64,000 bases of DNA from Umbribacter vaginalis (GCA_001552935.1 KQ959705.1:26098-90097); one strand, 5' to 3'. Positions 35,498 to 44,735 are shown, counted from the stretch's first letter. Notes: generated by a model from the sequence alone, not told the origin. A program made the numbers and translations.

Positions 35498-36634
35498 ATG
35501 TTAGAGCCTGATACTAATTCTGTGCAACCGCCAGAGTCTTCTGCATCGTTGACGCCATCACATACGGATATGCCATCTGCGGTTAGTGCTGGTAATTGTG
35601 GTACGCCAATTGATTTTGCTGCATTGGGTGCAACGGCCGCTTCTGGTTCGGCTGGTTCAACGGCTGCTTCTGGCGCTCCCGTTCCGCCTGCTCCGTCCGT
35701 TACAAACGATTCATCTGCGCAAACACCATCTAAAAAGAAAAAATCACGCAAGCCTTTGGTAATATCACTGGTCATTGTTGCAATTTTGGTACTGTGTGCT
35801 ATTCCATCGCTTATTCTTCCTGCTACTGCAAACATTTCTGCCAACAACATTGGCATTATTACCATTAACGGAACGATTGGTTATGATGGTTCGGCATCTT
35901 CTCCCGAAGGTCTGAAAAAGTTGCTTGACCAGGCACAAGACGATCCCACGGTGCAGGCAGTTGTGTTGCGTGTTGATTCAGGCGGCGGTTCTGCTACTGC
36001 TGGTGAAGAAATGGCCCATTATGTAAAAGAATTCAAAAAGCCTGTTGTAGTATCAAGCGGTTCAATGAACGCCAGCGCTGCATATGAAATTTCTGCTCAA
36101 GCACAAAAAATTTACGTGAACAAAACCACAGCAATTGGCGGCATCGGTACGGTAATGCAGGTTCACGATTTGTCACGACTGCTCGATAAACTGGGCATTT
36201 CGGTAGAAAACATTGCGTCTGCCGAGTCGAAAGACTCAAGTTATGGAACGCGTCCACTTACCGATGCCGAGCGCACGTATTACCGCAATTTAATTAACGA
36301 ACTTAATGATACGTTTTTGCAAAATGTTGCTGATGGGCGTCATTTGCCACTTGAGAAAGTGCGCAGCCTTGCAACGGGTATGCCGTTTGCTGGCACGACT
36401 GCCGTTAAAAATGGTATTGCCGATGAACTGGGCGGACTGTCCGAAGCAACCAGCGCGGCGGCAGCCTTGGCGAACTGTTCGACGTACACCACTAAAAAGC
36501 TTGAGCTTGATAATAGTTCATTATTTTCATTAAAATCATTGCTTAAAAACGAAGTAAAGCGCGCAGTGAACAGCACTGTTAATGAAGTCTTTCGCTCGGT
36601 TAAGGAATCGCTGAATGCAACAGAAATCAAATAA
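35498..36634 (+). CDS. sppA: Signal peptide peptidase SppA-like membrane serine protease
   Basis: A 378-residue S49-family protease that degrades signal-peptide remnants in the membrane. An Ala/Ser/Pro-rich cytoplasmic head (about 80 residues) precedes one membrane helix (PLVISLVIVAILVLCAIPSL). The protease region shows LRVDSGGGSATAGEEMA, the nucleophile Ser in SGSMNASAAYEIS, TAIGGIGT and the general-base Lys in SAESKDSSYG before RPLTDAER. AAAGGA lies before ATG 35498. The next gene starts 20 bp before its stop. Confidence 0.92.
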   Translation: MLEPDTNSVQPPESSASLTPSHTDMPSAVSAGNCGTPIDFAALGATAASGSAGSTAASGAPVPPAPSVTNDSSAQTPSKKKKSRKPLVISLVIVAILVLCAIPSLILPATANISANNIGIITINGTIGYDGSASSPEGLKKLLDQAQDDPTVQAVVLRVDSGGGSATAGEEMAHYVKEFKKPVVVSSGSMNASAAYEISAQAQKIYVNKTTAIGGIGTVMQVHDLSRLLDKLGISVENIASAESKDSSYGTRPLTDAERTYYRNLINELNDTFLQNVADGRHLPLEKVRSLATGMPFAGTTAVKNGIADELGGLSEATSAAAALANCSTYTTKKLELDNSSLFSLKSLLKNEVKRAVNSTVNEVFRSVKESLNATEIK

Positions 36635-39065
36635 GGTATCGCCTGTGTGCGATGAAAAGCAATCTGCATCATCTGCGTGTCGTGCGCATGACGTGGCGCC
36701 TATGAATGCATCTTCGTCTGAAGCACCAAGCTTTCGCCAGCAGCTTGATGCTCGCCCGTGGCCCAAGCGTGCCGTTGTAACAGCGGGTATGCCCTATGGT
36801 AATAAGTCACTTCATTTTGGTCATATTGCTGGAGTTTTTGTTCCTGCTGATTGCTTTAGTAGATTTCTGTGCCATCGTTTGGGTGCACGCAACGTGCTTT
36901 TTGTAAGTGGTACAGACTGTTTTGGCTCACCTATCAATGAGGGCTATAGAAAAGCATGTGAACAGGGGTTTAATGGTACGTTATACGATTATGTTGCTAA
37001 AAATCATTCTACGCAAAAAGACGCACTTTCTCGTTATGGTATTTCGCTTTCAATATATGAAGGCAGTGGCATTGGGCGCTGCGGTGAAATTCATCAGCAT
37101 ATCACCAATGAGTTTATCACGCGTTTGTTCGAGCAGGGAGTTTTAAAGCGTGAAACCACGTATCAGTTCTATGATACGCAAGCGCATACGTTTTTGAACG
37201 GTCGACAGGTCGTTGGACGTTGTCCTGTTCAGGGTTGTAAATCGGAACACGCATATGCCGATGAATGCGACATGGGTCATAGCTATGCTGTTGAGGAACT
37301 TATTGCACCACATTCTACCTTAAGTGGCACTGTTCCCGAAATGAAGCCTGTTGAAAATTGGTACTTTGACTTACCGCGTTATCGCAGCATGCTTGACAAT
37401 TTTGTTGAAGAAAACAATGCAAATCCGCAGGTACGTGCCGTTGTTGCACAAACGATCAGCGAGTTTTTGTGTGACCCTGTGATGTATATTAAGTGCTCGG
37501 AGCGTGAAGCATTCAATGCGCTTGCGTCTCAGTTGCCTGAGCATACCCTGATTGAAGCAGAAAACGGCAAGCAAAGCTTCGAGTTGCGTTTTAGTACCAT
37601 CGAGCAGCGTGATACGGCACGCGATATCTTACATGCGCATCAAATTCGCTTTAGAACAGGTAAAACACTTGTTCCTTTCCGCATTACGGGCAATATTGAG
37701 TGGGGTGTTAAGGCACCAGTACTTGATGGCGTTGAGGGGCTTACCGTATGGTGTTGGCCAGAGTCGTTGTGGGCGCCTGTTTCGTTTACTATTGCGGCAC
37801 TTGAACAGCGCGAATGCGGCGCAGCTGGCGCACATGGGGTTGCTTGTGAGCAGCGTGAATCTAATATAGCTTGCGAACACGACGCTGCGTACAAGCACAA
37901 CGATGATGGCGAAAATGCTGCCACCCTCACGCATGCCGCACTGACTGCGCAGGGCGATCTAGCCATGCATGATGAACAGGAAGAACACCGTTCGTGGCGC
38001 GATTATTGGTGCAGCGATGACGCGCGCGTGTACCAGTTTATCGGACAAGATAATTTGTATTTTTATGGCGTTGCTCAACCAGCTCTGTTTGAAGCGTTGC
38101 AGGGTTGCGATCTTGAAACAGGAAATCAGTTACCTGCACAAAAGTCATTGCATCAAACAACACTTATTGCAAATCACCACGTGTTGCTGGGTGGCAAGAA
38201 AGCTTCATCTTCGGGTGCTGTTAAACCACCTTCCGCTGCTGAATTGCTTGATTACTATCCTGTAGAAACCTTGCGTGCGCATTTCTTAGCACTTGCGCTT
38301 GGCGAAAAGTCAGTTGGTTTTAAGCCGCAAATTTTACTTGGATCTCAGGAAGAAAAAAACAACCCGCGCATTGCCGATCCAGTGCTTAAAGAGGGCGCAT
38401 TGTTGTCGAATGTCTTTAATCGTTTGGCGCGTAGCGTTTTGTATGAAGCAAAGAATTCGTACGCGTGCCTTGTTCCGATTCACACTCCTTCACCATGCGT
38501 CATTAACGAGGCTCATCAGGCTCTTTTACGGTATGATGAGCTTATGTTTAAAGTTGAACTTCATACGATTATGGCGCACTTAGATAGTTATTTACGTGCT
38601 GCAAATAAACGATGGGCAACAGCGATGAGTACGCTTGCAGCAAAAGAGCAAAACTCACACGAGCGCACCGCACAAGAGCAAGCTTCAAAAGAGAGCGATA
38701 CGCCAACACAAGTGGCCTACGAGACTTCCTTGCAGGAACAAGCAGTTCAACAGCATGCTACCCACGTGCCGTTTTCGCCAGAATATGCAGGCACGAGTGT
38801 TGATACGTGTCAGCAATTGCGCTTGCAAACACTCAATGATGCTTTGTACCAGCTGTGGGTATCGTGCCTTATGATGGAGCCTATCGCGCCGTTTGGTTGT
38901 CAAAAGATTTGCGACTTTTTAAATTTTGATCCTCATAGCTTCTTTTCATGGAACCATGATTTTGCATCGGTGAGCGAGTTGTGTTCGCCTGCGGATTGTC
39001 CTCAAGGAATGCATCGTGTAAAGGAACTACCTGCGCGTTTCGACTTTTTCCAGCGCGAACTGTAA
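36615..39065 (+). CDS. Methionyl-tRNA synthetase paralogue with degenerate KMSKS motif
   Basis: An 816-residue class I synthetase-like protein of the E. coli MetG1 type. The HIGH motif is intact (PYGNKSLHFGHIAG, His67 and His70), the zinc knuckle is present (GRCPVQGCKS...DECDMGHSY) and WYFDLPRY and QFIGQDNLYFYG match MetRS landmarks. The KMSKS loop reads GGKKASSSGA (residues 526-535), so the catalytic second Lys is replaced by Ser. Charged low-complexity inserts occupy about residues 400-460 and 680-730. A complete canonical MetRS lies at 59323. The protein may have lost aminoacylation and taken another role; function unknown. It overlaps sppA by 20 bp. Confidence 0.85.
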   Translation: MQQKSNKVSPVCDEKQSASSACRAHDVAPMNASSSEAPSFRQQLDARPWPKRAVVTAGMPYGNKSLHFGHIAGVFVPADCFSRFLCHRLGARNVLFVSGTDCFGSPINEGYRKACEQGFNGTLYDYVAKNHSTQKDALSRYGISLSIYEGSGIGRCGEIHQHITNEFITRLFEQGVLKRETTYQFYDTQAHTFLNGRQVVGRCPVQGCKSEHAYADECDMGHSYAVEELIAPHSTLSGTVPEMKPVENWYFDLPRYRSMLDNFVEENNANPQVRAVVAQTISEFLCDPVMYIKCSEREAFNALASQLPEHTLIEAENGKQSFELRFSTIEQRDTARDILHAHQIRFRTGKTLVPFRITGNIEWGVKAPVLDGVEGLTVWCWPESLWAPVSFTIAALEQRECGAAGAHGVACEQRESNIACEHDAAYKHNDDGENAATLTHAALTAQGDLAMHDEQEEHRSWRDYWCSDDARVYQFIGQDNLYFYGVAQPALFEALQGCDLETGNQLPAQKSLHQTTLIANHHVLLGGKKASSSGAVKPPSAAELLDYYPVETLRAHFLALALGEKSVGFKPQILLGSQEEKNNPRIADPVLKEGALLSNVFNRLARSVLYEAKNSYACLVPIHTPSPCVINEAHQALLRYDELMFKVELHTIMAHLDSYLRAANKRWATAMSTLAAKEQNSHERTAQEQASKESDTPTQVAYETSLQEQAVQQHATHVPFSPEYAGTSVDTCQQLRLQTLNDALYQLWVSCLMMEPIAPFGCQKICDFLNFDPHSFFSWNHDFASVSELCSPADCPQGMHRVKELPARFDFFQREL

Positions 39066-39186
39066 GTGTGAGGGTGTTCTTTTTAAGGAAAATATGAGCT
39101 AGGGCTGCTATTCTGGTATCGTGTAAGTGTTGTTGTTTCATTATATGAAGTACCATAAAGCAAGATATACCTGAAAGGAGCCGTTT

Positions 39187-40302
39187 ATGCTTTCTGCTAT
39201 TCGAACTCATACGGCCCGTATTGTTATAGCATGTGTAGCGAGCGTTGCGCTTATGGCTGTTGGAGCTGCCGCTTTCCATGTATCTGAAGTAGCGTATGCA
39301 CTTCCAAGTGCTGCGCAAAAACAAGCCGAAGCTGAAGCGGTGCTTGTGCGCTTAAACGCCATGCAAGACCAACTCGATCGAGCATCCAATAATTATACTG
39401 ATGCGCTTATGGCTCAAGATAAAGCGGAAAAATCACGCGATGCCGCCCAAGCCAAAATTCAACAGCTATCCAAAGAAATAAGTGCTGTTCAAGAACGCCT
39501 TAATGACCGTGCACGTTCAATGTATCGCGGTGGCCCTGCGTCAGTGCTCGATTTATTGCTTGGTTCATCGAGCTTTAAGCAGTTTACGCTGAATTGGGAA
39601 ATGATTACGCGTATCAACGAAAGTGACGCCGCTTTGATTCAGCGTTCAAAAGATTTGCGTGCGCAAGCAGAAGAGCAGCATAAAGTATTTAACGAACAAG
39701 CTACTCTTGCAAAAACGAAAGCTGATGAAGCAAAAGTAATTGCTGATCAAGCTAAGCAAACTGTCAATGAAATGCAGTCGACATATAACAATTTGAGTGC
39801 AGAAGCAAAACAGTTGCTTGCTCAAGAGGAAGCTGCGCGTGCAGCTGCTCAACAAGAAGCTGCTAATCGCGAAATTGAACGTCAACGTCGCATGGCTCCT
39901 CGTGATTCCAATGGCGCATCGTCTGGTTCATCGTCAGCTTCACGAGGCTCCTCTGCGCGTCCTGCGCCTCGATATAGCTCTTCATCTGGTAATGTTATTA
40001 TTGACCGTGCGCGCGCTCAGTTAGGTAAGCCTTATGTGTGGGGTGCTATTGGTCCAAATTCATTTGACTGCTCAGGCTTGGTTGGTTATGCCGTAACGGG
40101 GCGTATTGGTCGTATCGGAACTGCGCGCTCCTTTATGAGTTGGCCGCGTGTATACGATCCAAAGCCAGGTGATATTGCGGTAAATAGCCATCACTGTGGT
40201 GTGTATATTGGCGGTGGACGTATGATTCATGCTGCTACTGAGCGTGTCGGTGTTATAGAGGGGCCTGTTCAAGCGGGTATGATCTTTGTGCGCCCAAACT
40301 AA
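39187..40302 (+). CDS. Secreted NlpC/P60 peptidoglycan hydrolase with coiled-coil region
   Basis: A 371-residue exported protein. A Sec signal peptide (about 1-40, ending VAYALP) is followed by a long coiled coil (40-225, rich in Ala/Glu/Gln/Lys, with SVLDLLLGSSSFKQF as in PcsB/CwlO-type proteins), a Ser-rich linker and an NlpC/P60 domain (about 270-371). The catalytic Cys is in NSFDCSGL and the His in SHHCGVYIGGG, giving endopeptidase activity on stem peptides. GAAAGGAG lies before the ATG. The coiled coil resembles that of the protein encoded at 57782-59038. Confidence 0.92.
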   Translation: MLSAIRTHTARIVIACVASVALMAVGAAAFHVSEVAYALPSAAQKQAEAEAVLVRLNAMQDQLDRASNNYTDALMAQDKAEKSRDAAQAKIQQLSKEISAVQERLNDRARSMYRGGPASVLDLLLGSSSFKQFTLNWEMITRINESDAALIQRSKDLRAQAEEQHKVFNEQATLAKTKADEAKVIADQAKQTVNEMQSTYNNLSAEAKQLLAQEEAARAAAQQEAANREIERQRRMAPRDSNGASSGSSSASRGSSARPAPRYSSSSGNVIIDRARAQLGKPYVWGAIGPNSFDCSGLVGYAVTGRIGRIGTARSFMSWPRVYDPKPGDIAVNSHHCGVYIGGGRMIHAATERVGVIEGPVQAGMIFVRPN

Positions 40303-40319
40303 GGTGCAATGCGAAGTAC

Positions 40320-40430
40320 GAAGCAACTCATACGTCGCAGCCAATAAGCAGTAACGAACAAGTAGTACACAACAAGGCAGTACGTAGTAAGTAGTAACTA
40401 ACCAGCACTAACTAACAAGCAGTAAGGGGC
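40320..40430 (+). repeat. Degenerate AAGYAGTA repeats before rnhA
   Basis: The 133-bp gap is built largely from imperfect copies of AACAAGYAGTA and AGTAACTAAC. It contains no terminator hairpin or reading frame. Confidence 0.5.
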
Positions 40431-40435
40431 ACGTT

Positions 40436-40921
40436 GTGTTGCAAGTGTGCATATATGCTGATGGCGCTTCACGTGGTAATCCTGGCCCAGGCGGATATGG
40501 CACCATTGTTCGTATACGCGATCAGCATATGCACATAACAGAACAGGTGTTTTCTCAAGGATTTTCATGCACAACAAATAATCGCATGGAATTGTTGGGT
40601 GTTATTGTAGGTCTTGAGAGTCTTCAGCAGCCATATAAGCTTATGATACTGAGCGACTCATCGTATGTTGTAAATGCATTTCAGCAGCATTGGGTAGAGT
40701 CGTGGCTTGCACATAATTGGAAAACAGCTGGTAAAAAACCTGTGAAGAATGCTGATTTGTGGAAGCGCTTACTGCAAGCTTTGGATGGCCATACTGCCGA
40801 ATTTCGCTGGGTAAAAGGCCATAACGGTCATGAATTTAACGAGCGATGCGATGAACTTGCAACGCGCGCGGCCGATGATACACTGCATCATATTCAAGAT
40901 GAAGGATTTGGTGCGCTCTAG
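40436..40921 (+). CDS. rnhA: Ribonuclease HI
   Basis: A 161-residue nuclease that cuts the RNA strand of RNA-DNA hybrids. The four acidic metal ligands are visible in YADGASRGNPGPGG, NNRMELLG, LSDSSYVVNAF and ERCDELA, and the basic handle WVKGHNGH is present. It begins at GTG 40436 with a GTAAGGGG site just before. Confidence 0.95.
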   Translation: MLQVCIYADGASRGNPGPGGYGTIVRIRDQHMHITEQVFSQGFSCTTNNRMELLGVIVGLESLQQPYKLMILSDSSYVVNAFQQHWVESWLAHNWKTAGKKPVKNADLWKRLLQALDGHTAEFRWVKGHNGHEFNERCDELATRAADDTLHHIQDEGFGAL

Positions 40922-41014
40922 CGGTTGCGTATCGATGTAAGTTTATCGAGAGCGTATTGGTAGCTTTGTTGAGAATGCCAAGAATGCAAAGAATGCCAAT
41001 CATGCAAAGAATGC

Positions 41015-41033
41015 AAAAAGCACATGCTTTTTT
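41015..41033 (+). terminator. Short bidirectional terminator-like hairpin between rnhA and engB
   Basis: AAAAAGC (41015-41021) pairs with GCTTTTT (41026-41032) around ACAT, with A and T runs on both sides, between two convergent genes. The stem is AT-rich and weak. Just upstream the unit AAGAATGCM is repeated about five times. Confidence 0.4.
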
Positions 41034-41048
41034 ATAGGGGGATACGTA

Positions 41049-41630
41049 TTATCGTATGCAGGTTTCAAGCACGTGTTTAAGCGCGTCGATACCAGCACCT
41101 GTTGCCGCTGATGTTGGTAGAATGTGCTGCTCATCGGCTATATCAAGCTGTTCGCGTAAGCTCTGAATGCGACGCGCTGCAGCTGCGCGTGAAAGTTTAT
41201 CAGCTTTGGTAAGTACTAAGCAAAAAGGAATGTGTGCATCGCACAAAAAGCGTATCATGTGTTCGTCAAGAGGGCTTATATCGTGGCGAATATCGCTTAA
41301 CACGCACACAAGCGCAAAATTGCGCTCTTGATTAAAATATCCTTCGATAAGCTCGCTCCAGCGCAGCTTTTCCTGTTTCGACACGCGCGCATATCCATAC
41401 CCTGGTAAATCTACAAAGCGAATGCCATCGCAACGAAAAAAGTTAATGGTAGCTGTTTTTCCGGGCGTACTTGATACTTTCGCAAGATTTTTACGATTGA
41501 ATAATTTATTCAGGAGTGACGATTTTCCAACATTCGATCTGCCAGCAAAGGAAATTTCAGCGCACTGTGATGGGGGAAGCTGTGATGATACGCCAAATGC
41601 TTTTTCAAATTCTACGTGGTTAAAATTCAC
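41049..41630 (-). CDS. engB: Ribosome-biogenesis GTP-binding protein YsxC/EngB
   Basis: A 193-residue GTPase required for large-subunit assembly. G1 is GRSNVGKSSLL, G3 is DLPGYGYA, G4 is LTKADK and G5 lies in PTSAATGAG. It is read leftward from GTG 41630, with AGGGGAAATT upstream. A 30-codon ORF on the same strand ends 36 bp before its start and probably shares its transcript. Confidence 0.94.
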   Translation of the reverse strand: MNFNHVEFEKAFGVSSQLPPSQCAEISFAGRSNVGKSSLLNKLFNRKNLAKVSSTPGKTATINFFRCDGIRFVDLPGYGYARVSKQEKLRWSELIEGYFNQERNFALVCVLSDIRHDISPLDEHMIRFLCDAHIPFCLVLTKADKLSRAAAARRIQSLREQLDIADEQHILPTSAATGAGIDALKHVLETCIR

Positions 41631-41666
41631 AATTTCCCCTTGTATTGATTCTTACTTGAACAGGCA

Positions 41667-41759
41667 TTATTGGCCGTGTTTGTGCGACTCTTGATATCCT
41701 GTTACAAACGACATGACTAAGCATATCATACCTATAACAGCCCATGTTTTGTGTTTCAT
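41667..41759 (-). CDS. Candidate 30-residue small membrane protein upstream of engB
   Basis: Read leftward from ATG 41759, a 30-codon frame encodes a short basic start (MKHKTW), one hydrophobic helix (AVIGMICLVMSFVTGY) and a hydrophilic end (QESHKHGQ). It has a near-perfect ribosome site (AGAGGAGCTTCT) directly before the ATG, better than that of engB. No homologue is known to me. The strong site, the membrane-type composition and the placement in front of engB support it; it could instead be a leader peptide. Confidence 0.5.
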   Translation of the reverse strand: MKHKTWAVIGMICLVMSFVTGYQESHKHGQ

Positions 41760-41916
41760 AGAAGCTCCTCTCTTCATATAATCAACCTTACTGTTACTAT
41801 ACACTACTTTTGTACAAAACAAGCGGCGTCAACATTTTGTAACTAGTTTACTGGGGGTTATAAAATAGTCGTTGAACTGGGAAAAAGTTGCCCCTATCTT
41901 ACGCTTCAAGTTACCC

Positions 41917-41945
41917 TAGACTTTGCAAAATGTAACGGTTATGCT
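41917..41945 (+). promoter_or_regulatory. Candidate promoter for the metal-ATPase operon
   Basis: TAGACT (41917-41922) and TATGCT (41940-41945) are separated by exactly 17 bp. A start near 41952 would place the hairpin at 41958 at the very 5' end of the transcript. Confidence 0.4.
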
Positions 41946-41957
41946 TGTTTACACACC

Positions 41958-41990
41958 ATCGTAGGCATGCGGGAAAGGGATGCTTACGAT
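41958..41990 (+). promoter_or_regulatory. 11-bp leader hairpin before the metal-ATPase operon
   Basis: ATCGTAGGCAT (41958-41968) pairs with ATGCTTACGAT (41980-41990) with one G-U pair and an 11-nt loop. No T run follows, so it is not a plain terminator; it may be an operator for a metal-responsive repressor or an RNA element. Confidence 0.5.
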
Positions 41991-42021
41991 GCAACAAAAA
42001 ACAAAGAGGAAAGGACTCATT

Positions 42022-42324
42022 ATGAAGGATTGTACAAAACACACACTTTTAGTAGGTGCAGGTATTCTGGCAGGTGTTGTAGGCGCGAAAGTACTTACAT
42101 CTCCTTGCGCAAAATCGGCTTATGTACGCGCTATTGCAGGCGGTATGAAAGTTCGTAGCTCTTATGAAACAATGGTTGAGCAGGCAAAAGTTGAGTATGA
42201 CGACCTTGTAGCAAAAGCAAGTTACCTCAACGCAGAAGGTGCACACACTGATTCTTGCGGATGCGGTTGTGAAAGTACTCAGCACAAGCAAGACGATGCT
42301 GCTTCAAAAGACGCCAGCAAATAA
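42022..42324 (+). CDS. Small protein paired with metal P-type ATPase (DUF6110-like)
   Basis: A 100-residue protein with one hydrophobic segment (TLLVGAGILAGVVGAKVLT) and a C-terminal Cys/His-containing tail (DSCGCGCESTQHKQDD) suited to metal binding. The middle reads YVRAIAGGMKVRSSYETMVEQAKVEYDDLVAKA. Genes of this type recur directly upstream of metal-transporting P-type ATPases, and I believe they correspond to DUF6110, but the assignment is from memory of the family. GAGGAAAGGA precedes ATG 42022. The ATPase starts 66 bp after its stop. Confidence 0.75.
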   Translation: MKDCTKHTLLVGAGILAGVVGAKVLTSPCAKSAYVRAIAGGMKVRSSYETMVEQAKVEYDDLVAKASYLNAEGAHTDSCGCGCESTQHKQDDAASKDASK

Positions 42325-42390
42325 GTGCCCGCAGTAAGTGCATCACATTTCCACATTAGTAACTATCCATTATCGTAAGAGTGAGAACGA

Positions 42391-44622
42391 GTGAAATATT
42401 CAGTTATAACATCTCTCCCCGGGTATGTACGCATTGCTCTTGCAGGGCGCGTGCCACTTGACGATGTCAGCGTGTTATGCGCCCTTGTTAAGGAATGCAG
42501 CTGTGTGACACAGTGCGACATTTATCCTCATGCAGGCATTATGGTGCTGCGCTATACGCCAAGCGATACGGCACACCCTCTGCTTGCTGGGGAAGTGGCT
42601 GCTGACAGCGCCCGTCATCATGCCAGCGCCATCGTTGCCCGCGCCGATGCGAGCCGCGCGTTTTGCAGACACCTTGTGAAGAAGGCCAACGCTGTATGCG
42701 AACTACCTGCATCATTGCGCGCAACGCTTGATGCTATTACGCCTGAAAGTATTCAGCATATGCGTGCGAAGCATCCATATCATACAACCATTCAAACAAC
42801 GCAGCTGGTAGCAGAGCTTAGTTGGCTTACGCTTATGTATTGGCTTCGTCGTTTGTTCTTGCCAAAGCCACTTGCGCTGATTAGTGCGCTGTGGACGTAT
42901 CGTCAGTTTTTCTTTGAAGGTGTAAAAAGTCTGTTGCACCTGCGTATGGACGTACCATTACTTGATGCCTGTGCTATTGGCGTGTCGTTCTTGCAAGGCA
43001 AACCGCGCTGTGCATCTGAAACTATGTTTCTTTTGCAAACAGGTGAAACGCTGGAAGATTACACACGCAACCGTTCCGAAGGCGCGCTGATTGACGCGCT
43101 CCTTGACGTTCCACAAACGGCGCTGCGCGTGATTGAGGACACTGAGCAGGAAGTTTCTCTGTCTGAGTTGCATGTTGGCGATGTGATAGCCATTCGTATT
43201 GGTATGGCTATTCCCGTGGACGCAGAAGTGGTCAGCGGATGCGCCATGGTAAATCAGGCGTCGTTTACGGGCGAACCACTTGCCATTAAACGTGTGGCAG
43301 GCGATCGTGTTTTCGCAGGTACAACGGTCGAAGATGGAGAAATTCTTGCCAAACTGGTTTCAGAGCCTGAAAAAACGCGCTTGCGCAGTGTGGTTGACTT
43401 GGTGAAAAATTCTGAAGCACATAAGTCGAAGCAGCAATCGCGTTTTGAGGAATTTGCATCACAGATGGTTCCATGGAACTTTGCGCTTGCTGGAGGTGTT
43501 GGTGCGGTAACGCGCAATGTGTCGAAAGCTTCCGCTGCACTGATGGTTGATTATTCGTGTGGTATGCGTTTAACGTCGTCAATTGCCGTGTTAAGTGCTA
43601 TGCGCGCCTGTGCGTCCATGGGCTTTACGGTGCGCGGATCGCGCTATTTCGATGCGCTTGCTCATGCCGATACCATCGTGTTCGATAAAACGGGTACCAT
43701 CACGGAAGCTTCGCCAACGGTTACGCGCGTACTTGCGTTTGGCTCGTGGAACGAAACAGAAGTATTGCGTTTTGCAGCGTGTCTTGAGGAACATTTCCCG
43801 CATCCTGTTGCGCGTGCTGTGGTTAACGCCGCAGCTGAAAAGCACTTGAACCATCGCGAGCGTCATGCCGATGTTGAGTACATCGTGGCGCACGGCATTG
43901 TGTCATCGCTTGATGGCAAGCGTGTTGTTATTGGTTCTGAGCATTTCGTAGTAGAAGATGAAGGCGTGGAAATTTCAGAAACGCAGCGTGTGCGCATAGA
44001 TGAACAAACGAAAGGCTCCTCGCCATTGTTTTTGGCAGTTGACGGAAAATTGGTTGGTGTATTGGGTATTACCGATCCGCTGAAGCCGGGCGTGAAAGCC
44101 GCGCTTGATAAGCTGCGCAGCATAGGCGTGAAGCGCATTATTATGCTGACCGGCGATAATCATCGTGCAGCTGCGCATATTGCAAGCCAGGCAGGTGTTA
44201 CCGAGTGGCGTGCGAATTTGTTGCCACAAGACAAGCACAGTTTCGTACAAAGCTTAAAAGAGCAAGGCGCACGTGTAGTGATGGTCGGCGATGGCGTAAA
44301 CGATGCTCCAGCGCTTGCCTGCGCCGATTGCGGTGTTGCGATGGGCTCGGGAAGTGCTGTTGCGCGTGAAGCGGCTGATATTACGCTTACGAATGGCAAT
44401 ATCGATGCGCTGTGCAATATCATTTTGCTCTCGCGTGAATTGATGAAGCGCATGAACACTTCATTTGCTCAGGTTATGGGTTTGAATACGCTGTTTATGG
44501 CACTGGGTATTTTAGGAATAGTTACACCGCAAACGTCCTCATTACTGCATAATTCAACTACCATTGGATTGTCGATTTTGTCGGGGCGTCGCTACAAAAC
44601 ACAAAAACGCGTGACGCACTAG
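42391..44622 (+). CDS. Heavy-metal-type P-type ATPase with a YSC motif in place of CPx
   Basis: A 743-residue P1B-like pump. An N-terminal region (about 1-75) replaces a classical metal-binding domain and lacks CxxC. The actuator loop has FTGEPL, the phosphorylated Asp432 lies in FDKTGT, and MLTGDN and GDGVNDAPAL are intact. The transport-site helix reads VDYSCGMRL (Asp387-Leu394) rather than the usual CPC or SPC, so the metal cannot be predicted by the normal rule; manganese or iron efflux is possible. Start GTG 42391 has weak ribosome-site support. Confidence 0.9.
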   Translation: MKYSVITSLPGYVRIALAGRVPLDDVSVLCALVKECSCVTQCDIYPHAGIMVLRYTPSDTAHPLLAGEVAADSARHHASAIVARADASRAFCRHLVKKANAVCELPASLRATLDAITPESIQHMRAKHPYHTTIQTTQLVAELSWLTLMYWLRRLFLPKPLALISALWTYRQFFFEGVKSLLHLRMDVPLLDACAIGVSFLQGKPRCASETMFLLQTGETLEDYTRNRSEGALIDALLDVPQTALRVIEDTEQEVSLSELHVGDVIAIRIGMAIPVDAEVVSGCAMVNQASFTGEPLAIKRVAGDRVFAGTTVEDGEILAKLVSEPEKTRLRSVVDLVKNSEAHKSKQQSRFEEFASQMVPWNFALAGGVGAVTRNVSKASAALMVDYSCGMRLTSSIAVLSAMRACASMGFTVRGSRYFDALAHADTIVFDKTGTITEASPTVTRVLAFGSWNETEVLRFAACLEEHFPHPVARAVVNAAAEKHLNHRERHADVEYIVAHGIVSSLDGKRVVIGSEHFVVEDEGVEISETQRVRIDEQTKGSSPLFLAVDGKLVGVLGITDPLKPGVKAALDKLRSIGVKRIIMLTGDNHRAAAHIASQAGVTEWRANLLPQDKHSFVQSLKEQGARVVMVGDGVNDAPALACADCGVAMGSGSAVAREAADITLTNGNIDALCNIILLSRELMKRMNTSFAQVMGLNTLFMALGILGIVTPQTSSLLHNSTTIGLSILSGRRYKTQKRVTH

Positions 44623-44690
44623 CATGCGGACACTAGCACGCGAATACTGATGCTCGGGCAACTGATGCTCGGGCAACTGATGAACAGTAT

Positions 44691-44735
44691 AAAAGAGGTA
44701 CGGTATGCAGAAATGCGCCGTACCTCTTTTTGTGC
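44691..44735 (+). terminator. Strong bidirectional terminator
   Basis: AAAAGAGGTACGG (44691-44703) and CCGTACCTCTTTT (44718-44730) form a perfect 13-bp stem with A and T runs at the ends, 69 bp past the P-type ATPase stop. The loop can add a few pairs (GCA with TGC). Confidence 0.9.
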
